This document shows positions 8,470 to 16,245 of a stretch of DNA of 64,000 bases, piece by piece. The stretch is taken from assembly GCF_016756595.1 (NCBI RefSeq), contig NZ_AP023257.1:3488001-3552000 (forward strand), given 5' to 3'. Below the pieces are notes generated by a model that was not told the origin of the DNA, did no database searches, and was given only the letters and a program-made list of their open reading frames with translations. Made by a program: the position numbers and the translations under genes. The DNA is from Mesorhizobium sp. L-2-11. Lineage in GTDB: Bacteria; Pseudomonadota; Alphaproteobacteria; Rhizobiales; Rhizobiaceae. Positions within the stretch are counted from its first letter, which is position 1, and every line of letters begins with the position of its first letter.

Positions 8470-8841
8470 ATGCCTAAGAAGGTCATGATCGTCGAGGACA
8501 ATGAGCTCAACATGAAGCTCTTTCGCGACCTCATCGAAGCGAGCGGTTACGAGACGGTACGCACGCGAAACGGTCTGGAAGCGCTGGATCTGGCGCGACT
8601 GCACAAGCCGGACCTCATTTTGATGGACATCCAGCTGCCCGAAGTGTCGGGGTTGGAAGTGACCAAATGGCTGAAGGAGGACGACGACCTCCATGTCATC
8701 CCGGTCATTGCCGTCACCGCATTCGCGATGAAGGGCGATGAGGAGCGTATCCGCCAGGGTGGTTGCGAAGCCTATATTTCCAAGCCGATCTCGGTGCCGC
8801 GTTTCATCGAAACCATCAAATCCTACCTGGGCGACGCCTGA
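8470..8841 (+). CDS. divK: cell-cycle response regulator DivK
   Basis: Single-domain receiver of 123 residues. The start is ATG (8470) reading [12 protein letters not shown]; an upstream in-frame ATG at 8425 would add a non-conserved tail. Acidic pocket residues EDN, phosphoacceptor Asp in [13 protein letters not shown], Thr in [13 protein letters not shown] and Lys in YISKPIS are all present. In Caulobacter, DivK~P acts through DivJ/PleC and DivL to lower CtrA activity. The 33-base gap to pleD indicates the conserved divK-pleD operon. Confidence 0.96.
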   Translation: MPKKVMIVEDNELNMKLFRDLIEASGYETVRTRNGLEALDLARLHKPDLILMDIQLPEVSGLEVTKWLKEDDDLHVIPVIAVTAFAMKGDEERIRQGGCEAYISKPISVPRFIETIKSYLGDA

Positions 8842-8874
8842 TGCGTCCTTCCAGTCGAGCCGGAGCTTTATGAG

Positions 8875-10248
8875 ATGACCGCACGGATCCTCGTCGTCGA
8901 CGACATCCCTGCCAATGTCAGGCTGCTCGAGGTCCGGCTGCTTGCCGAATATTTCGAGGTGCTGACCGCCACCAACGGGCTGGATGCGATCGAGACCTGC
9001 GAAAACGGCAAGGTCGATGTCGTTCTGCTCGACGTGATGATGCCTGACATGGACGGGTTCGAGGTCTGCCGCCGGCTGAAGAGCGATCCGGCGACGTCGC
9101 ACATCCCGGTCGTCATGATCACCGCGCTCGACCAGGTTTCGGACCGGGTGCGCGGCCTCGAGGCCGGTGCGGACGATTTTCTGACCAAGCCGGTGAAAGA
9201 TCTGCAATTGATGACCCGCGTCAAAAGCCTGGTCAGGCTGAAGACCTTGACTGATGAGCTGCGCCTGCGCGCCTCGACCACGCGCAATATCGGCATCGAG
9301 GAGCTGTTGAGCCGCAACTTCGCATCCGCGGACACCATGCCGAAGGTTCTGCTGATCGACGAGCGTAAATCCTCCTTTGAGCGCGTCCAGAAAATGCTGC
9401 GCGGCAGCGCCGACCTCGACATCGCCACCGATCCGCATGCCGGATTCTTCCAGGCCGCCGAGACGCCCTATGAATGCGTGATGATCTCGACGGGTTTTGC
9501 CGATTTCGATCCGCTCAGGCTCTGCTCGCAACTGCGTTCGCTCGACCGCACCCGTTTCGTGCCGATCATCCTTCTGGCGGAGCAGGGTGAGGAGGGGCGC
9601 ATCGTCCGCGGCCTCGAGCTCGGCATCAACGATTATCTGATGCGGCCGATCGACCAGCAGGAACTGACCGCGCGGCTGCGCACGCAGGTGCGCCGCAAGC
9701 GCTACAACGACCAGTTGCGCGCCAGCGTCACCCAGACCATCGAGATGGCGGTGACCGACGCGCTGACGGGATTGCACAATCGCCGTTACCTCGACAGCCA
9801 TCTGCAGACACTGTTCGACCGTGCCGTGGCGCGGCGGCGGCCGCTGTCGGTGATGATCACCGATCTCGACCGCTTCAAGGCCGTCAACGACGCGCATGGC
9901 CATGACGGCGGCGACGAGGTGCTGCGCGAATTCGCGCGACGGCTGCGCAAGAATGTGCGCGGCATCGATCTCGCCTGCCGCTTCGGTGGCGAGGAGTTCG
10001 TCGTGGTGATGCCGGACACGGACGGCGCGGTCGCTGAAAAGGTCGCGGAGCGTATTCGCGCCGAGATCGCCCAGATGCCGTTTGCCGTCGGTCAGGACGG
10101 CAAGACGATCGAGGTTACCGTCAGCGTCGGCGTGTCGGCGGTGCTGAAGGGTGTCGACTCGGTTTCCGGGCTGATGAAGCGGGCCGACCTCGCGCTCTAC
10201 GAAGCCAAGAGCGCCGGCCGCAATCGGGTCGTCGCCAAGGCGGCGTAA
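8875..10248 (+). CDS. pleD: diguanylate cyclase response regulator PleD
   Basis: 457 residues with two receiver domains followed by GGDEF. The first receiver (residues 1-120) is complete, with phosphoacceptor Asp in VVLLDVMMPDMDG and Lys in FLTKPVKD. The second (about 155-280) lacks a normal phosphorylation motif and serves as a dimerisation adaptor in the family. The cyclase has the active-site FGGEEF and an RxxD inhibitory site (RGID) five residues before it, so product inhibition by c-di-GMP is expected. It acts downstream of divK in polar development and motile-sessile control. Confidence 0.96.
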   Translation: MTARILVVDDIPANVRLLEVRLLAEYFEVLTATNGLDAIETCENGKVDVVLLDVMMPDMDGFEVCRRLKSDPATSHIPVVMITALDQVSDRVRGLEAGADDFLTKPVKDLQLMTRVKSLVRLKTLTDELRLRASTTRNIGIEELLSRNFASADTMPKVLLIDERKSSFERVQKMLRGSADLDIATDPHAGFFQAAETPYECVMISTGFADFDPLRLCSQLRSLDRTRFVPIILLAEQGEEGRIVRGLELGINDYLMRPIDQQELTARLRTQVRRKRYNDQLRASVTQTIEMAVTDALTGLHNRRYLDSHLQTLFDRAVARRRPLSVMITDLDRFKAVNDAHGHDGGDEVLREFARRLRKNVRGIDLACRFGGEEFVVVMPDTDGAVAEKVAERIRAEIAQMPFAVGQDGKTIEVTVSVGVSAVLKGVDSVSGLMKRADLALYEAKSAGRNRVVAKAA

Positions 10249-10583
10249 GGGCTGATTATCCTGTCAATGCGACAGGGTTACGAATTTACCTTAACGCAGG
10301 CGATTCGCCGGGCGTGGTTAAGAAATTGTTGATTTTCACAGGCTGTTGCGCAAATGTGCAGGCCAATGACGGGACCGGCGCGAGCGTAGATCGCCGTATC
10401 GATCCGAAGAATACCCCATGATTCAGGTCCGCCGCATCTCCTGGGTCCGTGGGGTCGGCCGGCCGGCGCTGGCACACAGTGGCCTCCTCGTACCGCTGCC
10501 AAACGCCGGCCGGCCCCCATTCTAAAAATGACATCAAGACTCTGCGCCAAGCATTGGAAATTATGCACTTTTCCAGCGTTAAA
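10249..10583. other. intergenic region after pleD
   Basis: About 335 bases without a convincing gene. A small hairpin CCTGTC-loop-GACAGG (10260-10276) follows the pleD stop but has no T run. A 100-codon reverse frame at 10286-10588 has no ribosome site and no family features, so it is not called. Confidence 0.5.
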
Positions 10584-10617
10584 AACAAAAACGCCGCCCA
10601 GGGGGCGGCGTTTTTGT
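10584..10617. terminator. bidirectional intrinsic terminator (rpmG)
   Basis: Strong hairpin, AACGCCGCCC paired with GGGCGGCGTT, flanked by A-rich and T-rich runs on the two sides. It can stop rpmG transcription on the minus strand and rightward transcripts from pleD. Confidence 0.9.
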
Positions 10618-10634
10618 CTAGAGCAGGAAGCAGA

Positions 10635-10802
10635 TTACTTGATCTTGGTTTCCTTGAACTCGACGTGCTTCTTGGCGACCGGATCGTATTTGCGGAACGA
10701 CAGCTTGTCGGTTTTGGTGCGGCTGTTCTTGCTGGTCACGTAGAAGAAACCGGTGTCGGCGGTCGACAGGAGCTTGATCTTGATGTTTGCGGCTTTGGCC
10801 AT
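10635..10802 (-). CDS. rpmG: 50S ribosomal protein L33
   Basis: 55 residues, too short for a usual ORF cutoff. It starts [15 protein letters not shown], has [11 protein letters not shown] in the middle and ends [10 protein letters not shown], the typical L33 sequence. No CxxC zinc motifs, so this is the zinc-independent form. Followed by a strong terminator. It is a structural component of the large ribosomal subunit near the E site. Confidence 0.97.
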   Translation of the reverse strand: MAKAANIKIKLLSTADTGFFYVTSKNSRTKTDKLSFRKYDPVAKKHVEFKETKIK

Positions 10803-10903
10803 TGTTTCAGTCCGTTATGTTCGTGGGTCTTGGCCGCTGGAGCACGGGAAAACACCCGGACGCGGGAAACTTGGCGCGACACATAAACAACGCGCCCGGA
10901 AAG

Positions 10904-11371
10904 TCAACCCTGCGAGAGCGCCTCTTCCTTAACTGTAGCCGCCTTCTTCCAATCTCCCGTGGTGTTCCACCAGCGGTTCGGATTGCAACTGTCGTCCAAT
11001 CCCTTCGAGCGGCTGGCGAGGATCGGCTGGATGCGGATCACCGGCTCCTGGTAGCTGTGGACCTGGAAGATCGCCTCGACGATGCGGGCGGCCAACGCCT
11101 GGTCGTCGGGCAGCTCGAACGACACTTCCACCGTGCCATGCCGTCGGCGCAATTCGGTCTCGGCGCCGGCGGCAGCACCTTCGAGCGCCCGGTAGCGCTC
11201 GATGCCGTGCGCCGACTGGTAGGCATTGCTGTCGTATTTGCCCATCGTCAGCGGGGCGATCGCGACCACCGCTTCCATGATGCGGTCGACATCGGAAGCC
11301 GGCGCCTGGAAGGTCACAAGCAGCAGCAATTCCATCCGCAGCGATTTCGTTTCAAACCCGGAGTCGATCAT
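10904..11371 (-). CDS. NIF3/CutA-like domain protein
   Basis: 155 residues from the ATG at 11371, which has a GAGGA site; a TTG at 11407 would add 12 residues. MELLLLVTFQAP begins a ferredoxin-like CutA/YqfO-type domain, and ESHIxxYQEPVIRIxP-like C-terminal residues (HSYQEPVIRI) match the domain often inserted in NIF3 proteins. Homologues are often labelled RtxA structural toxin, which looks like a legacy misnomer. It is cytosolic, probably trimeric, of unknown role; metal or nucleotide binding is possible. Confidence 0.75.
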   Translation of the reverse strand: MIDSGFETKSLRMELLLLVTFQAPASDVDRIMEAVVAIAPLTMGKYDSNAYQSAHGIERYRALEGAAAGAETELRRRHGTVEVSFELPDDQALAARIVEAIFQVHSYQEPVIRIQPILASRSKGLDDSCNPNRWWNTTGDWKKAATVKEEALSQG

Positions 11372-11476
11372 GGCGGCATCCTCATATTCGTGGCGTGTTG
11401 CTGACAATCTACCCAGGTGCTGCTGACACGGTTATGTCAGCAGCCTTGCGCCACACGAGGCATCGATCGGGACTTT

Positions 11477-12652
11477 CTACAGGATTTTCCGGATAAGCCT
11501 GGCGCCGACCAGCGCGATATAGAAGGCAAAGAACATGCCGAGCGCCCAGCCGAAGCCGGAGGGGCCGAAAAGGTCCATGCCGATGCCGATCGCCTGCGGA
11601 CCGAGCACCATGCCGACACCGTAGCAGAGCACGAAGGCAGCGTTGGCCGAGGCCAGGTCGTGGCCGGAAAGCTGCGAGCCGAGATGGGCCAGGCCAATCG
11701 TGTACATGGCCGCGACGACGCCGCCCCAGACGAACAGAAGCGCCGCCATCAGATGCCAGTTCTGCGCGAAGTGCGGCATGAAGATGGTGCCGGCAAGACC
11801 GATGGTTGCACAGGCCAGAAGCAGATAGCGGCGGTCGCTGACGCGGTCGCTGATCATGCCGAGCGGGATCTGCAACAGCACGTTGCCGAGGCCGATCATG
11901 GTGAGCAGCAGGGCGGCGTCGGCCTCGGAGTAGCCGATGCGATTGCCGTAAACGGGAAACAGCGCAAAGCCGCCGGTCTCGACCGCGCCGAACACCAGCA
12001 CCGCAGCGGTCGCCGTCGGCACCAACCAGATGTAGCGCAGGAAGTTGCTGGTTTCGCCGTTGGTGACGATCATCGGGCTCTCGTTGCGGGCCGCCAGAAC
12101 TGGAATGGCTGCCAGCGTCACCAGCGCCATGATGACGCCGAAGGGCAGGAAGCCGGCGCTGCCGAGCTGGGCGAACAGCCATGGCCCGGCTGCAAAGCCG
12201 AGCGACAGTACGGTGGCGTAGATGCCCAGCACGAGACCGCGCCGGTGCGGCGGCGCCGATGTGCTGATCCAGAATTCCGACAGGATGAACAGCACCGTCA
12301 GCGCGATGTGGAGCAGGACGCGCAGCGGAAACCACATCCAGAAGTCCGGTGCGAAATGGAAGCCGACAAAGGCCAGCACTCCCGTGGCGATCATAGCGAG
12401 CATCGTCCTGGCGACGCCGAACCGCATCGCGAGCGGGGTGGCGAGCGGTGCGCCAGCGATCGAGGCGAGGCCGGCGACAGCGGTGTTGAAGCCGATCATC
12501 GACGCCGAATGGCCGCGCGTTTCGAGAATGACGCTGAGCAGCGGCATGCCGAGGCCGATGGCGATGCCGACGACGCTGATCGACGAGATCGCCGCGATCA
12601 TCGGCAGCCAATGGACGCGTTCCTTGATCTCTTGCTGGGTATCGACCGTCAT
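11477..12652 (-). CDS. MFS transporter
   Basis: 391 residues with about 12 hydrophobic segments. The loop between TM2 and TM3 carries MRFGVARTM, a weak form of the MFS motif A. A central hydrophilic loop (AARNESPMIVTNGETSN) separates the two halves. It resembles YcaD/YfcJ-like drug-efflux MFS members. The substrate cannot be deduced. It lies 20 bases downstream of the NUDIX gene on the same strand. Confidence 0.88.
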   Translation of the reverse strand: MTVDTQQEIKERVHWLPMIAAISSISVVGIAIGLGMPLLSVILETRGHSASMIGFNTAVAGLASIAGAPLATPLAMRFGVARTMLAMIATGVLAFVGFHFAPDFWMWFPLRVLLHIALTVLFILSEFWISTSAPPHRRGLVLGIYATVLSLGFAAGPWLFAQLGSAGFLPFGVIMALVTLAAIPVLAARNESPMIVTNGETSNFLRYIWLVPTATAAVLVFGAVETGGFALFPVYGNRIGYSEADAALLLTMIGLGNVLLQIPLGMISDRVSDRRYLLLACATIGLAGTIFMPHFAQNWHLMAALLFVWGGVVAAMYTIGLAHLGSQLSGHDLASANAAFVLCYGVGMVLGPQAIGIGMDLFGPSGFGWALGMFFAFYIALVGARLIRKIL

Positions 12653-12672
12653 GGGATGGGAATGCTCTAGCT

Positions 12673-13407
12673 CTACAGAATTTCGCGAACGAAGCGATTG
12701 CGGACAAGCCGGTAGAACGGCACGGAACCACCGGGGCGCAGCAGCGGATCGTCGACGAGCCGCTTTTCCAGCTCCTCCAGGATAGCCCTGGTGATATCGG
12801 GCACATCAGCTTCTTTAGCCTTGGCGAGCGGCAGCCAGACCAGTTCCTCCAGCTCGTTGGTGGGACCGCCGTCCGGCAGCTCCACGGCGACGTCTTCGCG
12901 CCAGGCGCTGAAGAAGCGCGTGTCGAAGCGTCGCACCCGGTTTGGCGGCGTGATGGCGCGCGCGATGAAGCGCAGCGCCTCCAGCGACGGTCTTACGCCG
13001 TGCTCGGCAAAACCCTGCCAATCGCGCCTGGTCGTGGCGAAGGCGCCCTTCTGGCCGATCAGCAGGCCGGCTTCTTCATAGGTTTCGCGAATCGCCGACA
13101 GGGCGATGGCGCGAGCGCGGGCCGGGCTGGTGCGGCCAACGCCGGCGGTCAGCCTCGCCTGTTCCTCAGGGTGCAGCGCTGTGGCAACGGGAATTCGGCT
13201 GTCGACCGGATCGGTACGGCCACCGGGAAAGACGAATTTCCCCGGCATGAAGGCGTGACGGGCGTGGCGCCTGCCCATCAGCACCAGGAACTCGGCGCCC
13301 CTGCGGTCGAGCAGGATCAATGTCGCGGCGTCGCGCGGGCGTATAGGCTTGGCGTTGAGCGCGATCGGCTCAACCTTGTCGACTTCCGCCTTGGTCATAA
13401 CGTCCAT
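12673..13407 (-). CDS. NUDIX hydrolase
   Basis: About 244 residues. The Nudix helix is AIALSAIRETYEEAGLLIG, containing the REtxEEaG core that binds Mg2+. Upstream, FVFPGGRTDP is the usual strand and loop before it. The start could be ATG 13407, ATG 13398 or GTG 13413. The longer insert and C-terminal ELEELVWLPLAKA fit the coenzyme A pyrophosphatase-like or RppH-distant branch, but the substrate is unknown. Tightly followed by the MFS gene. Confidence 0.88.
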   Translation of the reverse strand: MDVMTKAEVDKVEPIALNAKPIRPRDAATLILLDRRGAEFLVLMGRRHARHAFMPGKFVFPGGRTDPVDSRIPVATALHPEEQARLTAGVGRTSPARARAIALSAIRETYEEAGLLIGQKGAFATTRRDWQGFAEHGVRPSLEALRFIARAITPPNRVRRFDTRFFSAWREDVAVELPDGGPTNELEELVWLPLAKAKEADVPDITRAILEELEKRLVDDPLLRPGGSVPFYRLVRNRFVREIL

Positions 13408-13480
13408 GCGCACGACCTAGCGGAATCTGCTCCGATGCGAAAGTGGCGTCCAGCCATGCCGATTTGCGCCAGCCTCGGTT

Positions 13481-13933
13481 TCAAGCCTCGGGATGCGGTG
13501 CGATCAGATCTTCTTCCCCGCCGAAGCCGTGCATATAGGACGCCCATTGCAGGCCGATGACGGCGCCCTTGACCGGCTGCAGCAAGACGATCGCCATGAG
13601 GATGGTCAGCGGCACCCAGATGGCGACGTGCTGCCAGGTGGACAGAGTGGAGGCCGCTTCGAAACCCATGAAGGCGCCGAGCACGATGTGGCCGACGATG
13701 GCCACCACCAGGTAGGCCGGCAGGTCGTCGGCGCGGTGGTGATGAAGCTCCTCGCCGCAATGATCGCATTTATCGACGGTCTTGACGAAGGCACGAAAAA
13801 GCTTTCCCTCGCCGCAATGCGGGCAGCGGCCAAGCGCGCCACGCTTCATCGCTGTCCACAGCGGGCGGGCGATCCGGCCCGAGTGCTGTTGGCCGCCGAA
13901 AACCTGTTCGTTCTTTTTCAGATCGCTTGGCAT
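13481..13933 (-). CDS. DUF983 membrane protein
   Basis: 150 residues. Two zinc-ribbon CxxC pairs, CPHCGEGKLF and CDHCGEEL, precede the RADDLPAYLVV signature and two membrane segments (about residues 70-120). This is the DUF983 family, of unknown function. The ATG overlaps the rnr stop by one base (TAATG), so it is co-translated with RNase R. Confidence 0.88.
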   Translation of the reverse strand: MPSDLKKNEQVFGGQQHSGRIARPLWTAMKRGALGRCPHCGEGKLFRAFVKTVDKCDHCGEELHHHRADDLPAYLVVAIVGHIVLGAFMGFEAASTLSTWQHVAIWVPLTILMAIVLLQPVKGAVIGLQWASYMHGFGGEEDLIAPHPEA

Positions 13934-16239
13934 TACCGTCTCCTGCCGCGCGAGCCTGGACGCGATTGCGACGCACGGGCGCGGCCCTTGGCCTTGTGAA
14001 ACGACCGTTTGGAGCCGGGCAGCGGCTTTGGGTCGGTCAGCATCTCGAAACGCATCGCGCCGGCCATAGGCGCCACCTCGATCAGGCGAACCTCGACGCG
14101 GTCGGCAAGCTGATAGCCCTTGCCGGTGCGTTCTCCGAAAAGCGATCGGGCAGTTTCGTCGTATATATAGTAATCGCCGCCCAGACTTGAGACCGGAATG
14201 AAACCATCTGCGCCATACTGCGGCAATTGGACAAATAGTCCCGATTTGGTGACGCCCGAAATGCGTGCATCGAAGCGATCGTCGACACGCTCTGCCAGAT
14301 AGGCGGCGATCAGCCGGTCGACCGTGTCGCGCTCGGCGGCCATGGCGCGGCGCTCGGTGGCTGAGATCAGAGCAGAAACTTCTTCCAGCCGCTCCGCTTC
14401 ATCCTGCGTCAGTCCGCCTGCACCGAAGCCGAGCGCGGCAATCAGCCCGCGATGCACGATCAGGTCGGCGTATCTGCGGATCGGCGAGGTGAAGTGCGCA
14501 TAGCGTTTCAGATTGAGGCCGAAATGGCCGATATTGCTGGGCGAATATTCAGCCTGCATCTGCGTGCGCAGCACCACCTCGTTGACCAGCCCTTCATGGT
14601 CGGCGCCGCGGACGCGATCCAGAATGCCGTTGAACTGGTTCGGCCGCATCTGGGCGCCGCGCGCCAGCGACAGGCCAAGCGTCTGCAGGAATTCTCGCAG
14701 CGATTCCTGCTTGGCGAGCGAAGGTGCGTCATGGATGCGGTAGACCAGCGCCTGTCGTTTCGCCTCCAGCGTCTCGGCCGCCGCGACATTGGCCTGGATC
14801 ATGAATTCTTCGATCAGCTTGTGCGCGTCGAGCCGCTCCGGCACGACGACGCGGTCGACGGTGCCGTCCTCCTTGAGCAGGATTTTCCGCTCCGGCAGTT
14901 CGAGCTCGAGCGGCTGGCGCGTCTCACGACCGCGCTTCACCACGGCATAGGCGTCCCACAGCGGCTTCATCACCGTGTCGAGGATCGGGCCGGTCTTGTC
15001 GTCCGGCGCGCCGTCGATCGCGGCCTGCGCCTGGCGATAGGCGAGCTTCGCCGCCGATTTCATCATGATGCGGTGGAACGAATGCCTGAGCTTGCGGCCA
15101 TCGGCCGAAAAGGTCATGCGGACCGCCAACGCCGGGCGGTCCTGGCCTTCGCGCAGCGAACAAAGATCGTTGGAGATGCGCTCGGGCAGCATCGGCACCA
15201 CACGATCCGGAAAATAGACCGAGTTGCCACGCTTCAGCGCCTCGCGGTCGAGCGCAGTGCCATAGCGCACATAAGCGGCGACATCGGCAATCGCCACGGT
15301 AACGACCACGCCGCCGGGGTTTTTCTCGTCCGGATCTGCTGTCGCGAACACGGCGTCGTCATGGTCCTTGGCGTCGGCCGGATCGATGGTGACCAGCGGC
15401 AGCTCGCGCCAGTCTTCGCGGCCAGCTAATGCCGCAGGCTTGACCGCCTCCGCCTCGGCGATGACGTCTGCCGGGAAAATATGCGGTATGTCGTGCGCGT
15501 GGATGGCGATCATCGAGACCGCCTTTTCGCTGGTCAGCGAACCCAGCACCGCCAGCACCTTGGCCCTGGGCAGCCCGTAGCGGGAGGCCCGCGCCGGCTC
15601 GACCTCGACCAGATCGCCGTTCCTGGCGCCGTTCTGGAATTCCTTGTCGACGACCAGCTCCGGCTGGCGTCTTTCGACAGGCTCGATGCGGAAGGTACCG
15701 TCCTGCAGCACGCGAAAAACGCCGAGAACGGCCTCGCTGCGCTTCTCAAAGATCTTCATCACCCGCCCGGTATAGGCAGGGCCGGTCGGATCATCGGTTG
15801 GAAAGGTCTTGGCCAGCACGCGGTCGCCAATGCCCGGTGTCGGGCCGCCGGCGCCGCGCGACACGCGGATCGCTATGACAGGCGGCTCGCCGTTGCCCAC
15901 AGCTTCGGTCGGGTGCGCCAAGAGCATGCCGTCGGCGTCGCGGCCAAAGATGTCGAGCACGGCGACATGGGCGAGGGCGCCGACGCGGGCGAGCCGCTTG
16001 CGCTCCTTGGTCAGCAGCCCCTCATCCTGCAGGTCGCGCAAAACGTCCTTCAGCCAGATACGGTCCTCGCCGCGCAGCGCAAACGCCTTGGCGATGTCGC
16101 GTTTGCCTGAGCGATCCGGATTTTCGGCGATGTAGCGCAGGATCTCGTCGCGGGACGGCCGGTAATCATCCTTGACCTTGGCCCTGGTGTCGGCGGTGCG
16201 CAGATCGCCATGACTTCTTCCGGATACCCTGCGCGCCAC
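13933..16239 (-). CDS. rnr: ribonuclease R
   Basis: 768 residues from a GTG start. N-terminal winged-helix and cold-shock regions are followed by the RNB catalytic domain with IDPADAKDHDDAVFA, the Asp cluster that binds two metal ions, and a C-terminal S1 domain (FDARISGVTKSGLFVQL). A basic tail ends in RPGSRGRRR. It is a processive 3'-5' exoribonuclease able to degrade structured RNA. It lies six bases after topA and overlaps DUF983. Confidence 0.96.
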   Translation of the reverse strand: MARRVSGRSHGDLRTADTRAKVKDDYRPSRDEILRYIAENPDRSGKRDIAKAFALRGEDRIWLKDVLRDLQDEGLLTKERKRLARVGALAHVAVLDIFGRDADGMLLAHPTEAVGNGEPPVIAIRVSRGAGGPTPGIGDRVLAKTFPTDDPTGPAYTGRVMKIFEKRSEAVLGVFRVLQDGTFRIEPVERRQPELVVDKEFQNGARNGDLVEVEPARASRYGLPRAKVLAVLGSLTSEKAVSMIAIHAHDIPHIFPADVIAEAEAVKPAALAGREDWRELPLVTIDPADAKDHDDAVFATADPDEKNPGGVVVTVAIADVAAYVRYGTALDREALKRGNSVYFPDRVVPMLPERISNDLCSLREGQDRPALAVRMTFSADGRKLRHSFHRIMMKSAAKLAYRQAQAAIDGAPDDKTGPILDTVMKPLWDAYAVVKRGRETRQPLELELPERKILLKEDGTVDRVVVPERLDAHKLIEEFMIQANVAAAETLEAKRQALVYRIHDAPSLAKQESLREFLQTLGLSLARGAQMRPNQFNGILDRVRGADHEGLVNEVVLRTQMQAEYSPSNIGHFGLNLKRYAHFTSPIRRYADLIVHRGLIAALGFGAGGLTQDEAERLEEVSALISATERRAMAAERDTVDRLIAAYLAERVDDRFDARISGVTKSGLFVQLPQYGADGFIPVSSLGGDYYIYDETARSLFGERTGKGYQLADRVEVRLIEVAPMAGAMRFEMLTDPKPLPGSKRSFHKAKGRARASQSRPGSRGRRR

Positions 16240-16245
16240 GATGCA

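Noticed and set aside
8371..9903. 510-codon reverse frame opposite divK-pleD
   Set aside because: Covers two well-defined genes on the other strand; no family features.
10286..10588. 100-codon reverse frame after pleD
   Set aside because: Crosses the rpmG terminator, no ribosome site, no recognisable domain.
11417..12670. Long forward frame opposite the MFS transporter
   Set aside because: Low-complexity composition, no ribosome site, and the reverse frame is a clear membrane transporter.
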